The position numbers and the translations under genes are program-made. From Halomonas sp. SSL-5 (lineage in GTDB: Bacteria > Pseudomonadota > Gammaproteobacteria > Pseudomonadales > Halomonadaceae), in NCBI RefSeq assembly GCF_030708455.1, contig NZ_JAUYWF010000003.1, positions 124,001 to 188,000 on the forward strand: a DNA stretch of 64,000 nucleotides, in the 5' to 3' direction. The stretch's first letter is position 1, and every line of letters starts with the position of its first letter. This document shows positions 32,783 to 41,705 of the stretch, piece after piece. Under the pieces are notes generated by a model that was not told the DNA's origin, did no database searches, and saw only the letters and a program-made list of their open reading frames with translations.

Positions 32783-33589
32783 ATGACCTCGCAGCGACTG
32801 ATGGCCATGGGCCTGCGTTTCTATGTGGTGGTGTTCTTCGCCTACCTGTTCCTGCCGCTGCTGGTGATGGCCGCGGCCACCTTCAACGACAGCCGCTTCC
32901 CCACCGTGACGCCCTGGGACGGCACCACCCTGCGCTGGTTCGGCGAGCTGGCCGCCGATGGCGCCATGTGGCAGGCGCTGATCAACAGCGCCATGGTCGC
33001 CGTTGGGGTGCTGCTGCTGGCGGTGCCCATCGGCATCGCCACGGCGCTGTTCCTCAATACCGTGCAGAGCCGCGCCAAGCCCTTCCTGTATGCGCTGATC
33101 CTCTCGCCGCTGCTGACCCCGGGGGTGATCATCGGCATCTCCACGCTGATCTTCTGGCGCCAGTGGGGCGTGGGCGGCGGCATCTTGCTCACCGTGGTGG
33201 GCCAGGCCACCTTCATCGCCGCCTACGTGATGCTGATGGTTACCGCCCGGCTGCAGCGCTTCGACCGCACCATGGAGCTGGCCGCCCTGGACCTGGGAGC
33301 CAACCAGTGGCAGATGTTCCGGCGCATCCTGCTGCCGTACCTGCGCCCGGCGATCCTCTCGGCGGCGGTGATCGCCTTCCTGCAATCCTTCGAGAACTAC
33401 AACACCACGCTGTTCGTGGTGGGGTACGACACCACCCTGACGGTCTATATCGCCTCCAAGGTGCGCACCGGCCTGACGCCGGCGGTCAATGCCCTGGGGC
33501 TGATCCTGATCCTGGTCACCGTGCTGCTGGCGGCCATCTACGAGCTCAAGCGGCGCCGCGAGGCCGCTCGCCTGGTGAAGGGGGTGTGA
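32783..33589 (+). CDS. Pot-type ABC transporter permease 2 (PotC-like)
   Basis: A 268-residue inner-membrane protein 13 bp after the first permease. The EAA loop is TMELAALDLGANQWQMFRRI. It begins with a long N-terminal hydrophobic helix and a periplasmic loop (FNDSRFPTVTPWDGTTLRWF) typical of PotC. With the first permease it forms the membrane channel. Confidence 0.92.
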   Translation: MTSQRLMAMGLRFYVVVFFAYLFLPLLVMAAATFNDSRFPTVTPWDGTTLRWFGELAADGAMWQALINSAMVAVGVLLLAVPIGIATALFLNTVQSRAKPFLYALILSPLLTPGVIIGISTLIFWRQWGVGGGILLTVVGQATFIAAYVMLMVTARLQRFDRTMELAALDLGANQWQMFRRILLPYLRPAILSAAVIAFLQSFENYNTTLFVVGYDTTLTVYIASKVRTGLTPAVNALGLILILVTVLLAAIYELKRRREAARLVKGV

Positions 33590-33628
33590 CCCCTGCGGTA
33601 TGCTGGGGACCCGCCACAGGAGGGCCCC

Positions 33629-34525
33629 ATGTCCCACGATCACTCCCATGACCATGCCCACCACGCTCACGACAGCCGGCGCCGCCTGAGCTGGGCGATC
33701 CTGCTTACCGGCGGCTTCATGGTCGCCGAGGTGGTGGGCGGCATCCTCTCCGGCTCGCTGGCGCTGCTGGCCGATGCCGGCCATATGCTCACCGATACCG
33801 CCGCCCTGGCGCTGGCCTGGTTCGCCGCCTGGATCGGCCAGCGCCCCGCGGACGGCAAACGCAGTTATGGCTACCATCGGGTGCAGACCCTGGCCGCCTT
33901 CGTCAACGGCCTGACGCTGATCGCCATCGTGGTGTGGATCGCCATCGAGGCGGTACGCCGTTTCCTCTCGCCGGTGACGGTGATGGGCACTCCCATGCTG
34001 GTGATTGCCACGCTGGGACTGGTGGTGAACCTGGTGGTGTTCGCCATCCTGCATGGCGGTGATCGCGACAACCTCAACATGCGCGGCGCGGCCCTGCACG
34101 TGCTGGGCGACCTGCTCGGCTCGGTGGCGGCCATCGTCGCCGCGCTGGTGATCCTCACCACCGGCTGGACCCCCATCGACCCGCTGCTGTCGCTGCTGGT
34201 GGCGGCGCTGATCCTGAGGAGCGCCTGGAAGCTGACCCGCGAGGCGGGGCATATCCTGCTCGAGGGCGCGCCGCACGACCCCGACGCGGCGACCCTGCGT
34301 CGGGAGATTCCCGCGTCGCTGTCGGCGGTGCATGACGTCCACCACGTCCATGTCTGGTCGCTGACGCCGGGGCGCCACCTGGTCTCGCTGCACGCCGCCG
34401 TGGAGGCGGGGGAGGACCACCAGGCGACCCTGGTGGCGATCAAGGCGCTGCTGGTGGAGCGCTACGGCATCCGCCACGCCACCATCCAGATCGAGGCGCG
34501 GGGGAACTGCGCCGACGAGGCGTGA
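33629..34525 (+). CDS. Cation diffusion facilitator (zinc/cadmium/cobalt exporter)
   Basis: A 298-residue protein with AGGAGG five bases before the ATG. The His-rich N-terminus (MSHDHSHDHAHHAHDS) and the paired metal-site residues in SLALLADAGHMLTDTAALAL and RGAALHVLGDLLGS (HxxxD twice) mark CzcD/ZitB-type CDF antiporters. The C-terminal cytoplasmic domain has VHDVHHVHVWSLTPGRH. It exports Zn2+ or similar ions in exchange for protons. It starts 39 bp after the ABC operon but has its own leader. Confidence 0.93.
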   Translation: MSHDHSHDHAHHAHDSRRRLSWAILLTGGFMVAEVVGGILSGSLALLADAGHMLTDTAALALAWFAAWIGQRPADGKRSYGYHRVQTLAAFVNGLTLIAIVVWIAIEAVRRFLSPVTVMGTPMLVIATLGLVVNLVVFAILHGGDRDNLNMRGAALHVLGDLLGSVAAIVAALVILTTGWTPIDPLLSLLVAALILRSAWKLTREAGHILLEGAPHDPDAATLRREIPASLSAVHDVHHVHVWSLTPGRHLVSLHAAVEAGEDHQATLVAIKALLVERYGIRHATIQIEARGNCADEA

Positions 34526-34544
34526 GGCGCCGGCGTCTCACGCC

Positions 34545-35894
34545 TCAACCCCTCTCGCGCAGCGCGCTGGTCGGCAGCCAGGCCCGGGCGGCGAGCCCGC
34601 CGAGGGCCGAGCGCGACAGGGTGAACTCGCCGCCATGCAACTCGGTGAGCTCCTTGACGATGGCCAGCCCCAGACCGCTCTGGGAGCGCCGCTCGTCGAG
34701 CCGCGCGCCGCGCCCCAGGGCCGCCTGGCGCTGGCTCTCGTCCATGCCGGGGCCGTCGTCCTCCACCGCCAGCCACACCCCGTCGGCCGCCTCGCCGCCG
34801 CTGAGGCGCACTTCGCCCGCGGCCCAGCGCAGGGCGTTGTCGAGCAGGTTGCCGGCGAGCTCCTGGAGGTCCTGGGGATCCAGGCGCAGGCGCAACGTCG
34901 TCGGCAGCTCGACCGCAAGGGCGATGCCGCGGCGCTCGGCCAGGCGCCCCAGCCCCTCGACGATGGGGGAGAGCACCTCGGAAACCGCTACCCGCGGCGC
35001 CAGGCCGGCGTCGCCGGCCGCCGTGGCCCGTGCCAGGTGGTGGCGCACCGCGGCGTCGATGCGCGAGAGCTCCTCGCGGATGCGCCCGCGCCGGGGCTCC
35101 TCGATGCCGTCGGCCAGGGTGGTCAGCACGCTGACCGGGGTCTTCAGGGCGTGGGCCAGGTTGCCGGCGGCGTGGCGGGCGTGGGCCAGCAGCCGCCGGT
35201 CGCGCTCCAGCACCCCGTTCATGGCTGTGGCCAGGCGGGCGAGCTCCTCGGGCAGGCGGGTATCCAGGCGCTCGGCCTCGCCGTCCTCCACCCGGCCGAG
35301 ATCGGAGCGAAGGCGGCGCAGCGGCGCCAGCCCCCAGCGGATCTGCAGCCCCAGGGCGGCCAGCAGCAGCGCCCCGAGGCCCGCCAGGGAGAGCGCCACC
35401 AGGCGGTCGAAGCGGGCAAGTTCGGTGTCCAGCGGCGCCCGGGAGATCGCCACGGCGACGTGCAGCGGTTCGGCCAGCGGGGCGAGGCGGATGTCGCGCT
35501 CGATGGCGCGTAGCGGCGTGTCGCGAGGTCCCGCGAGGTCACGGAAGGCGACCGCCGGGTGGGTGGCGGTGGCCAGGCGCTGGTCCCACAGCGAACGCGA
35601 GGTGAGGGTGTGGTCGCCGCCGTCGCTGGCCTGCCAGTACCAGCCGGAGAAGACTCGCGTGAAGCGTGGCTCGCCCAGGTCGCGCTGCAGCACCAGCTCT
35701 CCCGCCACGTCGTCCCAGGCCAGCCCGGCGACCACCACCCGCAGCAGCGACTCGAGTCGCTGGTCGAAGGCGGCGGTGGCGGTGGCCTGGACGTGGCGGG
35801 AGAGGGCGATGCCGGAGAGCGGCAGCGAGACCACCAGGATCGAAAGCGTCGCCAGCATCAGCCGGCTGGCCAGGGAGCGGCGGCGCGGGGTCAT
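34545..35894 (-). CDS. Two-component sensor histidine kinase (PhoQ/QseC-like)
   Basis: A 449-residue protein. It has a transmembrane helix at 13-31, a periplasmic sensor of about 130 residues, a second helix (VALSLAGLGALLLAALGLQI), HAMP, and the phospho-acceptor in GNLAHALKTPVSVLTTLADG. ATP-binding boxes are NLLDNALRW (N), DDGPGMDESQ (G1) and SGLGLAIVKELTELHGG (G2). The ATG overlaps the regulator stop (ATGA). Downstream partner of the response regulator; the stimulus is unknown, but the PepSY gene in the same operon suggests an envelope signal. Confidence 0.93.
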   Translation of the reverse strand: MTPRRRSLASRLMLATLSILVVSLPLSGIALSRHVQATATAAFDQRLESLLRVVVAGLAWDDVAGELVLQRDLGEPRFTRVFSGWYWQASDGGDHTLTSRSLWDQRLATATHPAVAFRDLAGPRDTPLRAIERDIRLAPLAEPLHVAVAISRAPLDTELARFDRLVALSLAGLGALLLAALGLQIRWGLAPLRRLRSDLGRVEDGEAERLDTRLPEELARLATAMNGVLERDRRLLAHARHAAGNLAHALKTPVSVLTTLADGIEEPRRGRIREELSRIDAAVRHHLARATAAGDAGLAPRVAVSEVLSPIVEGLGRLAERRGIALAVELPTTLRLRLDPQDLQELAGNLLDNALRWAAGEVRLSGGEAADGVWLAVEDDGPGMDESQRQAALGRGARLDERRSQSGLGLAIVKELTELHGGEFTLSRSALGGLAARAWLPTSALRERG

Positions 35895-36562
35895 GGCGCG
35901 CCGTCGGCGTCGACCAGGCGATAGCCCTGGCCGCGTCGGGTCTCGATGCGGGCCGCCCCCAACTTGCGCCGCAGGCGGCTGACCTGCACGTCGATGACGT
36001 TGGAGTCGGGTTCGTGGTCGCGATCGTAGACGTGCTCGGCGAGCTCGCTGCGGCTGACCACCCGCGGGGCGGCGTGGGCCAGGTAGGCGAGCAGCCGCGA
36101 CTCCTGGGCGGTGAGGCTGATCGGGCGACCGGCCAGGGTGACGCTGCCGCTGTGGGTATCGAAGGCCAGCTCGCCGACCCGGATCACCGGGTGGGCATGA
36201 CCGTGGCTGCGGCGTACCAGGGCGTGGAGCCGGAACAGTACCTCGGCGGTCTCGAAGGGCTTGGTCACGTAGTCGTCGGCCCCGGCGGAGAAGCCGGCAG
36301 CCTTGTCGGCCCAGCGGGTGCGGGCGGTGAGCACCAGCACCGGCAGCTCGAGGCCGTCCTCGCGCCACTGAGCGAGCCAGCGGCTGCCATCGCCGTCGGG
36401 CAGGCCCAGGTCGAGGATCACCGCGTCGTAGGCCTCGGTGCGCACCAGGAAGTCCGCCTCGCCGCCGCTGGCGGTGTGCTCGAGCAGCAGGCCGGCATCG
36501 CCCAGCGCCTCGCCCAGCGCCTCGGCCAGGGCCGGGTCGTCCTCCACCAGCAGTACCTTCAC
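35891..36562 (-). CDS. OmpR-family response regulator
   Basis: A 223-residue protein starting at GTG 36562 (overlap GTGA with the PepSY gene), with AAGGAG nearby. The receiver domain has the acidic pair in LLVEDDPAL, phospho-Asp in AVILDLGLPDGDG and Lys in YVTKPFETAEV. The C-terminal winged helix ends ...NVIDVQVSRLRRKLGAARIE...GQGYRLV, as in PhoP/QseB. It probably binds the 11-bp direct repeat at 36971-36988 and controls its own operon and the divergent PepSY gene. Confidence 0.94.
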   Translation of the reverse strand: MKVLLVEDDPALAEALGEALGDAGLLLEHTASGGEADFLVRTEAYDAVILDLGLPDGDGSRWLAQWREDGLELPVLVLTARTRWADKAAGFSAGADDYVTKPFETAEVLFRLHALVRRSHGHAHPVIRVGELAFDTHSGSVTLAGRPISLTAQESRLLAYLAHAAPRVVSRSELAEHVYDRDHEPDSNVIDVQVSRLRRKLGAARIETRRGQGYRLVDADGAP

Positions 36563-36948
36563 GGGCTCTCCTTGCGTCGCATGGCGTCGATCTTTACTCC
36601 TTCCATGCCGATCAGCTCGCCGCTCTCGGCATCGAATTCGAACTCCACCTTCTGCCCCTGGGGACCCAGCATATCGATCTCGTAGACCAGGCGGCCGTCG
36701 TCGCGCTCCAGTTCCACCTCCAGCACCTGGCCGGCGTAGCGCGCCTCCAGCCAGTCGAGCAGGCTCGGCAGCGCCACGATCCTCTCCTCGCGTACCGCCT
36801 CATGCAGGTCGTGCCAGTGCTCCTCGGCCGGCGCGGGGGCGGCGGCCAGCTGCACCAGCAGCCCGGCGAGCAGGCCGGCCAGCAGCGTCAACCGGCGGCG
36901 GGCATGGGGGCGAGGTGAGGGGCGAAGGTGAGGGCGTGATGTCAGCAT
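36559..36948 (-). CDS. PepSY-domain protein, first gene of two-component operon
   Basis: A 129-residue protein read from the ATG at 36948; upstream in-frame starts to 36999 lie over the presumed operator. Basic start, then a hydrophobic signal (LTLLAGLLAGLLVQLAAAPA) and a periplasmic PepSY domain (GQVLEVELERDDGRLVYEID with AESGELIGMEG). PepSY proteins are often found with PhoPQ-like pairs and may modulate a kinase or a protease. The stop overlaps the regulator start. Confidence 0.85.
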   Translation of the reverse strand: MLTSRPHLRPSPRPHARRRLTLLAGLLAGLLVQLAAAPAPAEEHWHDLHEAVREERIVALPSLLDWLEARYAGQVLEVELERDDGRLVYEIDMLGPQGQKVEFEFDAESGELIGMEGVKIDAMRRKESP

Positions 36949-36970
36949 GGGCTCAGGGTGCCAGGGGCGA

Positions 36971-36988
36971 CATGAACAGAGCATGAAC
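36971..36988. promoter_or_regulatory. Direct repeat with 11-bp period, OmpR-type operator candidate
   Basis: CATGAAC at 36971-36977 is repeated exactly at 36982-36988. Direct repeats with 11-bp spacing are the classic binding pattern of OmpR/PhoB-type regulators. The site lies between the two divergent PepSY genes. Confidence 0.5.
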
Positions 36989-37061
36989 GTTGCCGTCACC
37001 TTCAGGCAAGGCGGACGGGTGTGTAATGGCCCGGCAACCCCCAGAGATGAGGAACGACACC

Positions 37062-37529
37062 ATGCAACGCAAGATGATCCTGACCGCTTCCCTGGCCGCC
37101 CTGCTGGGCGCCGCCACCCTGGCCCAGGCCGCGGATGATCGCCTGGCCAGCGAGCGCCTCGACGAGGTGCTGGCCCAGGCCGGCGACTTCGGCTTCCAGA
37201 CCTATGAGGAGATCGAGGTGAAGCGCTCCGACCGCGTCGAGGTGGAGGGCTGGCTCGATGACGAGTGGCAGGCCGAGGTGAGCTTCGACCTGGCCAGCGG
37301 CGAGAGCCTGAAGGAGGAGCGCAAGAAGCGCGACGGCGGCGCCTGGGGCCTCTCCGAGGCCGAGGTGCGCGACGCCATGGCGCTGGCCGTGGCCGAGGGC
37401 CTGGTCGAGTTCGAGGAGCTCCAGGTCGACCGCGATGGCCGCGTCGACATCGAGGGCTATGACGCCGACGGCCGCGAGCTGGAGGTCAAGAGCCGCGACG
37501 GCGCGCTGCTCGAGGTCGAGCGCGACTGA
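37062..37529 (+). CDS. Periplasmic protein with two PepSY domains
   Basis: A 155-residue protein. The ATG at 37062 has GAGG about nine bases upstream; the earlier in-frame start is weaker. Signal peptide MQRKMILTASLAALLGAATL is cut after AQA. Two PepSY-like repeats follow (FGFQTYEEIEVKRSDRVEVE and LVEFEELQVDRDGRVDIEGY), each ending in a short strand pair. It is divergent from the PepSY/regulator/kinase operon and probably its target, as with PhoP-controlled PepSY genes elsewhere. Confidence 0.85.
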   Translation: MQRKMILTASLAALLGAATLAQAADDRLASERLDEVLAQAGDFGFQTYEEIEVKRSDRVEVEGWLDDEWQAEVSFDLASGESLKEERKKRDGGAWGLSEAEVRDAMALAVAEGLVEFEELQVDRDGRVDIEGYDADGRELEVKSRDGALLEVERD

Positions 37530-37534
37530 TTCCC

Positions 37535-37554
37535 GGCCGGGGAAGTCCCCGGCC
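37535..37554 (+). terminator. Hairpin after the PepSY gene
   Basis: GGCCGGGG and CCCCGGCC form an 8-bp stem with an AAGT loop, six bases after the stop codon. Confidence 0.65.
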
Positions 37555-37574
37555 AGCGACTCAAGCGTGGAGAA

Positions 37575-37605
37575 GAGGGCCCGGCGCATGACGCGCCGGG
37601 CCCTC
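37575..37605. terminator. Strong hairpin between converging genes
   Basis: GAGGGCCCGGCGC and GCGCCGGGCCCTC form a perfect 13-bp stem with a 5-nt loop, 14 bp before the end of the converging tauE-like gene. Confidence 0.75.
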
Positions 37606-37619
37606 TGCCATTCAGGCGC

Positions 37620-38402
37620 TCAGCGCAGGGAGGTGAGCAGCCCCACCACGCTGACCAGGATCAGCACGGCACCCAGCACACGGAAGTAGAGGTTGGCACG
37701 GCTGCCCACCAGGTAGCGGTGGGCGCGCTCGCCAAGCAGGTGCCCCACCAGGGCGCAGGGCAGCAGCCACAGCTGGTGGATCAGCTGAAGGTCGACTCCG
37801 GCGATCAGGAAGGAGACCATCTTGATCAGCACCAGGATGAACCACAGCACGAAGAGGGTATCGCGTAGCTGGTGCGCGGCCACGTGGGTGGCGAACACCG
37901 CCACGATCAGGGGAGCGCCGATCAGCGAGGTGCCGCTGACGTAGCCGCCCAGTGCCAGCAGTAGGGCATCGACCCAGCGACTGTTGCTGCGGAAGGGGCG
38001 GTCGAGCACATAACCCACCGCGTAGACCATAACGATCACGAAGATGATGCTCGTCATCACGTGGCCGGGCAGGGTCAGCAGGCCCACCACCCCGATCAGC
38101 TTGGGTACGATCATCACCTTCATGGCCCGCCACAGGTAGGCCCAGTCGATGTTGCCTTCGGCTGGCGGGCGGCCGCCATTCTCGGCCACCAGCTGGCGAT
38201 GGCCGTTCCAGGCGATCCAGCTGGAGAAGATCAGCAGCTGGATGGCGATGATCGGCAGGAACACCAGCGGCTGGTCGAGCACCAGCAGCAGGAAGGGCAG
38301 CGACAGCACCGCCCCGCCGAAACCCAGGCTGGTGCGCACGAAGCCGCTCCACACGAAGATCAGGGCGATCGCCAGATACTGCCAGGCCGCAAGCGCTTCC
38401 AT
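37620..38402 (-). CDS. TauE/SafE-family membrane exporter
   Basis: A 260-residue inner-membrane protein with seven or eight hydrophobic segments. It follows the TauE/SafE plan: ALIFVWSGFVRTSLGFGGAV at the start of the first half and LLLALGGYVSGTSLIGAPLI in the second. The family exports sulfonates or sulfite-like anions, but most members are uncharacterised. The start overlaps the chaC stop by one base, so they are co-transcribed. Confidence 0.87.
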   Translation of the reverse strand: MEALAAWQYLAIALIFVWSGFVRTSLGFGGAVLSLPFLLLVLDQPLVFLPIIAIQLLIFSSWIAWNGHRQLVAENGGRPPAEGNIDWAYLWRAMKVMIVPKLIGVVGLLTLPGHVMTSIIFVIVMVYAVGYVLDRPFRSNSRWVDALLLALGGYVSGTSLIGAPLIVAVFATHVAAHQLRDTLFVLWFILVLIKMVSFLIAGVDLQLIHQLWLLPCALVGHLLGERAHRYLVGSRANLYFRVLGAVLILVSVVGLLTSLR

Positions 38403-38974
38403 CAGTCGCGCTCCCCGGGCAGCCGCGCGGTCAGGGCGAAGACGTGGTCATCCTCGACGTCGAGGGCGCGCAGCGCTGCCGCCAGGTTGACCAGGTAGTC
38501 GCGGTTGGGACCGCTGGGGCCGTGGGCGGTGGCGATCTGCGCGGCGATGGTGTCCAGCGGCGCATCGCCGAGGTAGGCGGCGTTGTCGGCGCCGGCCAGG
38601 TAGACCAGCCCCTCGGCATGGCCGCCGGCGGCATCGTCGAAGCACAGGGTGGTCACCTCGCGCAGATAGCCGTTCTTCTCGCGCACATCCAGCGGCGCCA
38701 GCACCTCGGGGGTGATGCGGTAGGCCATGCCGTGGCAGACCGCTCCGGGCTCGCGTACCAGGGTGACGACCCGACCGGGGGCCTCCGGGGTGCCGCGATG
38801 GTCGTGGGAGCCCTGCCAGAAGCGCCGCACCCAGCCGTGGATATGCGCCGGGCGGCGTTCGATATAAGGAAAGTCGGCCTTCCAGATCAGCGAGCCGTAG
38901 CCGAACAGCCAGATGGCATCGTGGCCGGCGAAGTGGTTGCGCTGGCGATTCAGTTGGGTGGTGTCGTGGCTCAT
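38402..38974 (-). CDS. chaC: ChaC-type gamma-glutamylcyclotransferase
   Basis: A 190-residue protein. The substrate loop IWLFGYGSLIWKADFPY and the conserved GWVRRFWQGSHDHRGTPEAPGR region mark ChaC/GCG enzymes, which split glutathione into 5-oxoproline and Cys-Gly. The catalytic Glu is expected in VREKNGYLREV. With the overlapping TauE-like exporter downstream it could form a glutathione/sulfur turnover unit; that link is inference. Confidence 0.92.
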   Translation of the reverse strand: MSHDTTQLNRQRNHFAGHDAIWLFGYGSLIWKADFPYIERRPAHIHGWVRRFWQGSHDHRGTPEAPGRVVTLVREPGAVCHGMAYRITPEVLAPLDVREKNGYLREVTTLCFDDAAGGHAEGLVYLAGADNAAYLGDAPLDTIAAQIATAHGPSGPNRDYLVNLAAALRALDVEDDHVFALTARLPGERD

Positions 38975-39049
38975 GGGTAGGGTCGTGGAGATCGTTAGAC
39001 GGAAAAGTGTCCATGATGCGCCGCCGCCGGCGCGATGTCGAAGTCGCCT

Positions 39050-39958
39050 TCAGGCGCCGGGGCGTCCCCAGACCGCCTCCAGGGCCGAGAGGGCCTCGGC
39101 GATCACCGGCTCCTCCTCGCGCCCCCGGGGCCACAGGAAGCAGAGCGCACAGGGCAGGTGGACCCCCTCGGCAAGCGCCAGGCCGCGCTCCTGGCGCTCG
39201 GTCATGGCCAGGGTGTCCCGCGCCAGGCTCAGCCCCACGCCGGCGCGCACCAGGTCGAGCATGCACGCTTCCTGGTCGACCCGCGCCACCCCACGCGGCG
39301 TGAGCCCTAGGGGGGCAAGTGCTCCTGTCAGCAGGCGGTGATGCACCGAGTCGGGCGGCGTGTCGATCCACGGCAGGCCGGCCAGCCGGACCCAGTCCGC
39401 CCCGTCCAGGCGACTGCCCCAGCCCGCCGGGGCGATCACGCGATAGTCGAAGTGGGTCAGCTCGCGGTGGGCAATGGTGTCGGCCTGATCACCGGGCCCC
39501 TCGCCCGGCGGCGCCAGGTAGAAGCCGACATCGAGTTCGTCGCGGCCCAGGCGTGTCAGCACACTGCCGCTCATGCCATGGTGCAGTTCGGTCTCCAGCT
39601 GCGGGGCGCGCTCCACCAGCCGGTGCAGGAAGGCCCCCAGGCGGATGAACTCGGGGTCGACGATGGTGCCGATGCGCAGTCGCCCGCGCAGGGTGCTGTG
39701 CAACGCCCGGGCCTGCTGCTCGAAGGCAGCCGCAGTGGCCAGCGCCTTCTCGGCGGCGGGCAGCAGCGCCTCGCCATCCTCGGTGAGGGCAAGCCCCTGG
39801 GGGCGGCGGCGAAACAGGGTCAGCCCCATCTCCTGCTGGAGCTGCTTGAGCTTGAGGCTGATTGCTGGCTGGGTCAGGTGCAAACGCTCGGCGGCGCGGG
39901 AGACGCTGCCCTCGCGGGCCACGCTGACGAAGGCGCGCAGGGTCTGGAGGTCCACCAT
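39050..39958 (-). CDS. LysR-family regulator, divergent from mmsA
   Basis: A 302-residue protein with an HTH ([20 protein letters not shown] with [15 protein letters not shown]) and a LysR substrate domain. It is divergent from the mmsA/GMC oxidoreductase genes with a 164-bp gap, and is their likely regulator. The effector is unknown. Confidence 0.9.
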   Translation of the reverse strand: MVDLQTLRAFVSVAREGSVSRAAERLHLTQPAISLKLKQLQQEMGLTLFRRRPQGLALTEDGEALLPAAEKALATAAAFEQQARALHSTLRGRLRIGTIVDPEFIRLGAFLHRLVERAPQLETELHHGMSGSVLTRLGRDELDVGFYLAPPGEGPGDQADTIAHRELTHFDYRVIAPAGWGSRLDGADWVRLAGLPWIDTPPDSVHHRLLTGALAPLGLTPRGVARVDQEACMLDLVRAGVGLSLARDTLAMTERQERGLALAEGVHLPCALCFLWPRGREEEPVIAEALSALEAVWGRPGA

Positions 39959-40122
39959 GGGGTGCTCCGGCTCGAGTGGTATCAGTAAAACTTATACTGC
40001 GCTTTTGGATTTCTCAATTGATCCCGGCCGGCGGCGCGCTAGTCTGGAAGGGTTGCATCCCCTTGATACGGGCTCCCTGTCCCATCCCCCGGGGATACCC
40101 GCACGACAAGACGAGGCGAGAC

Positions 40123-41634
40123 ATGAGCACAGTCAGCATCCAGCATTATATCAACGGACGAATTTCAGACGGCGTGTCCGGCCGCACCCAGCCGGTCAAC
40201 AATCCCGCCACCGGCGAGGTCACCGGCCAGGTGGCCCTGGCCAGCGCCGCCGATGTCGATGGCGCGGTGGCCGCCGCCGCGGCCGCCTTTCCGGCCTGGG
40301 CCGATACCCCGCCGATCCGCCGTGCACGGGTGCTGTTCAAGTTCCTCGAGTTGCTCAACGCCAACAAGGACGCCCTGGCCGAGGCGATCACCCGGGAGCA
40401 CGGCAAGGTATTCACCGACGCCCAGGGCGAGGTGGCCCGGGGCATCGATATCGTCGAGTTCGCCTGCGGTATCCCGCAGCTGCTCAAGGGCGACTACACC
40501 GAGCAGGTGAGCAGCGGCATCGACAACTGGACCATGCGCCAGCCGCTGGGCGTGGTGGCCGGCATCACCCCGTTCAACTTCCCGGCCATGGTGCCGATGT
40601 GGATGTTCCCGGTCGCCATCGCCACCGGCAACAGCTTCATCCTCAAGCCGAGCCCGCTCGACCCCAGCGCCTCGCTGATGATCGCCGACCTGCTCAAGCA
40701 GGCCGGGCTGCCGGATGGCGTGTTCAACGTGGTGCAGGGCGACAAGGAGAGCGTGGAAGCGCTGATCGACCACCCCGAGGTGCGTGCGCTCTCCTTCGTC
40801 GGCTCCACACCCATCGCCAACCTGATCTACGAGCGCGGCGCTCGCCATGGCAAGCGCGTCCAGGCCCTGGGCGGGGCCAAGAACCATATGGTGGTGATGC
40901 CCGACGCCAACTTCGACAAGGCAGTGGATGCGCTGATCGGCGCGGCCTATGGCTCCGCCGGCGAGCGCTGCATGGCGATCAGCGTGGCGGTGCTGGTGGG
41001 CGACGTGGGCGATGAGCTGGTGCCGCGCCTGGCCGAGCGAGCACGTGCACTCAAGGTGAAGGATGGCATGCAGCTGGATGCCGAGATGGGCCCCATCGTC
41101 ACTCGCCAGGCCCACGAGCGCATCACCGGTTACATCGCCAAGGGGGTGGAGGAGCGCGCCGAGCTGGTGGTCGACGGCCGCGAGTTCGACACCTCGGCTA
41201 CCGGTGAAGGCTGCGCCGACGGCTTCTGGATGGGTGGCACCCTGTTCGACCACGTCACCCCGGAGATGACCATCTACCGGGAGGAGATCTTCGGTCCGGT
41301 GCTGGTCTGCGTGCGGGTGCCGGACGTGGCCACCGCCATCGATCTGATCAACGCCCACGAGTTCGGCAACGGCGTGAGCTGCTTCACCGAGAGCGGCAGC
41401 GTGGCCCGCGAATTCGGGCGGCGCATCCAGGTGGGCATGGTGGGTATCAATGTGCCGATTCCGGTGCCCATGGCCTGGCACGGCTTCGGCGGCTGGAAGC
41501 GCTCGCTGTTCGGCGACACCCATGCCTACGGCGAGGAGGGCGTACGCTTCTACACCAAGCAGAAGTCGATCATGCAGCGCTGGTCAGACTCCATCGATGC
41601 CGGCGCCGAGTTCGCCATGCCGACCCACAAGTAG
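40123..41634 (+). CDS. mmsA: CoA-acylating methylmalonate-semialdehyde dehydrogenase
   Basis: A 503-residue protein. The ATG at 40123 ([17 protein letters not shown]) is preceded by GAGGCGAG; the frame is open to 39976. Features are the NAD site region [20 protein letters not shown], catalytic Cys in [16 protein letters not shown] and the MmsA-specific [20 protein letters not shown]. It turns (methyl)malonate semialdehyde into propionyl- or acetyl-CoA in valine, beta-alanine or inositol breakdown. The following GMC oxidoreductase and divergent LysR suggest a dedicated alcohol-to-semialdehyde-to-CoA route. Confidence 0.94.
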   Translation: MSTVSIQHYINGRISDGVSGRTQPVNNPATGEVTGQVALASAADVDGAVAAAAAAFPAWADTPPIRRARVLFKFLELLNANKDALAEAITREHGKVFTDAQGEVARGIDIVEFACGIPQLLKGDYTEQVSSGIDNWTMRQPLGVVAGITPFNFPAMVPMWMFPVAIATGNSFILKPSPLDPSASLMIADLLKQAGLPDGVFNVVQGDKESVEALIDHPEVRALSFVGSTPIANLIYERGARHGKRVQALGGAKNHMVVMPDANFDKAVDALIGAAYGSAGERCMAISVAVLVGDVGDELVPRLAERARALKVKDGMQLDAEMGPIVTRQAHERITGYIAKGVEERAELVVDGREFDTSATGEGCADGFWMGGTLFDHVTPEMTIYREEIFGPVLVCVRVPDVATAIDLINAHEFGNGVSCFTESGSVAREFGRRIQVGMVGINVPIPVPMAWHGFGGWKRSLFGDTHAYGEEGVRFYTKQKSIMQRWSDSIDAGAEFAMPTHK

Positions 41635-41705
41635 GTCGGGCCACCCAATGCCCAGGCGAGAGGCGCCGTTTTAGCCTCTTGCTGAATGCGACGTGAGAGC
41701 ACGCC

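Noticed and set aside
32738..34477. 579-codon minus-strand open frame across potC-like and CDF genes
   Set aside because: It spans two well-supported plus-strand genes and has the typical shadow composition (Gln, His, Arg, Gly).
41650..41690. AGAGGC/GCCTCT hairpin between mmsA and the GMC gene
   Set aside because: Only a 6-bp stem with a 9-nt loop; too weak to call a terminator in this GC-rich DNA.
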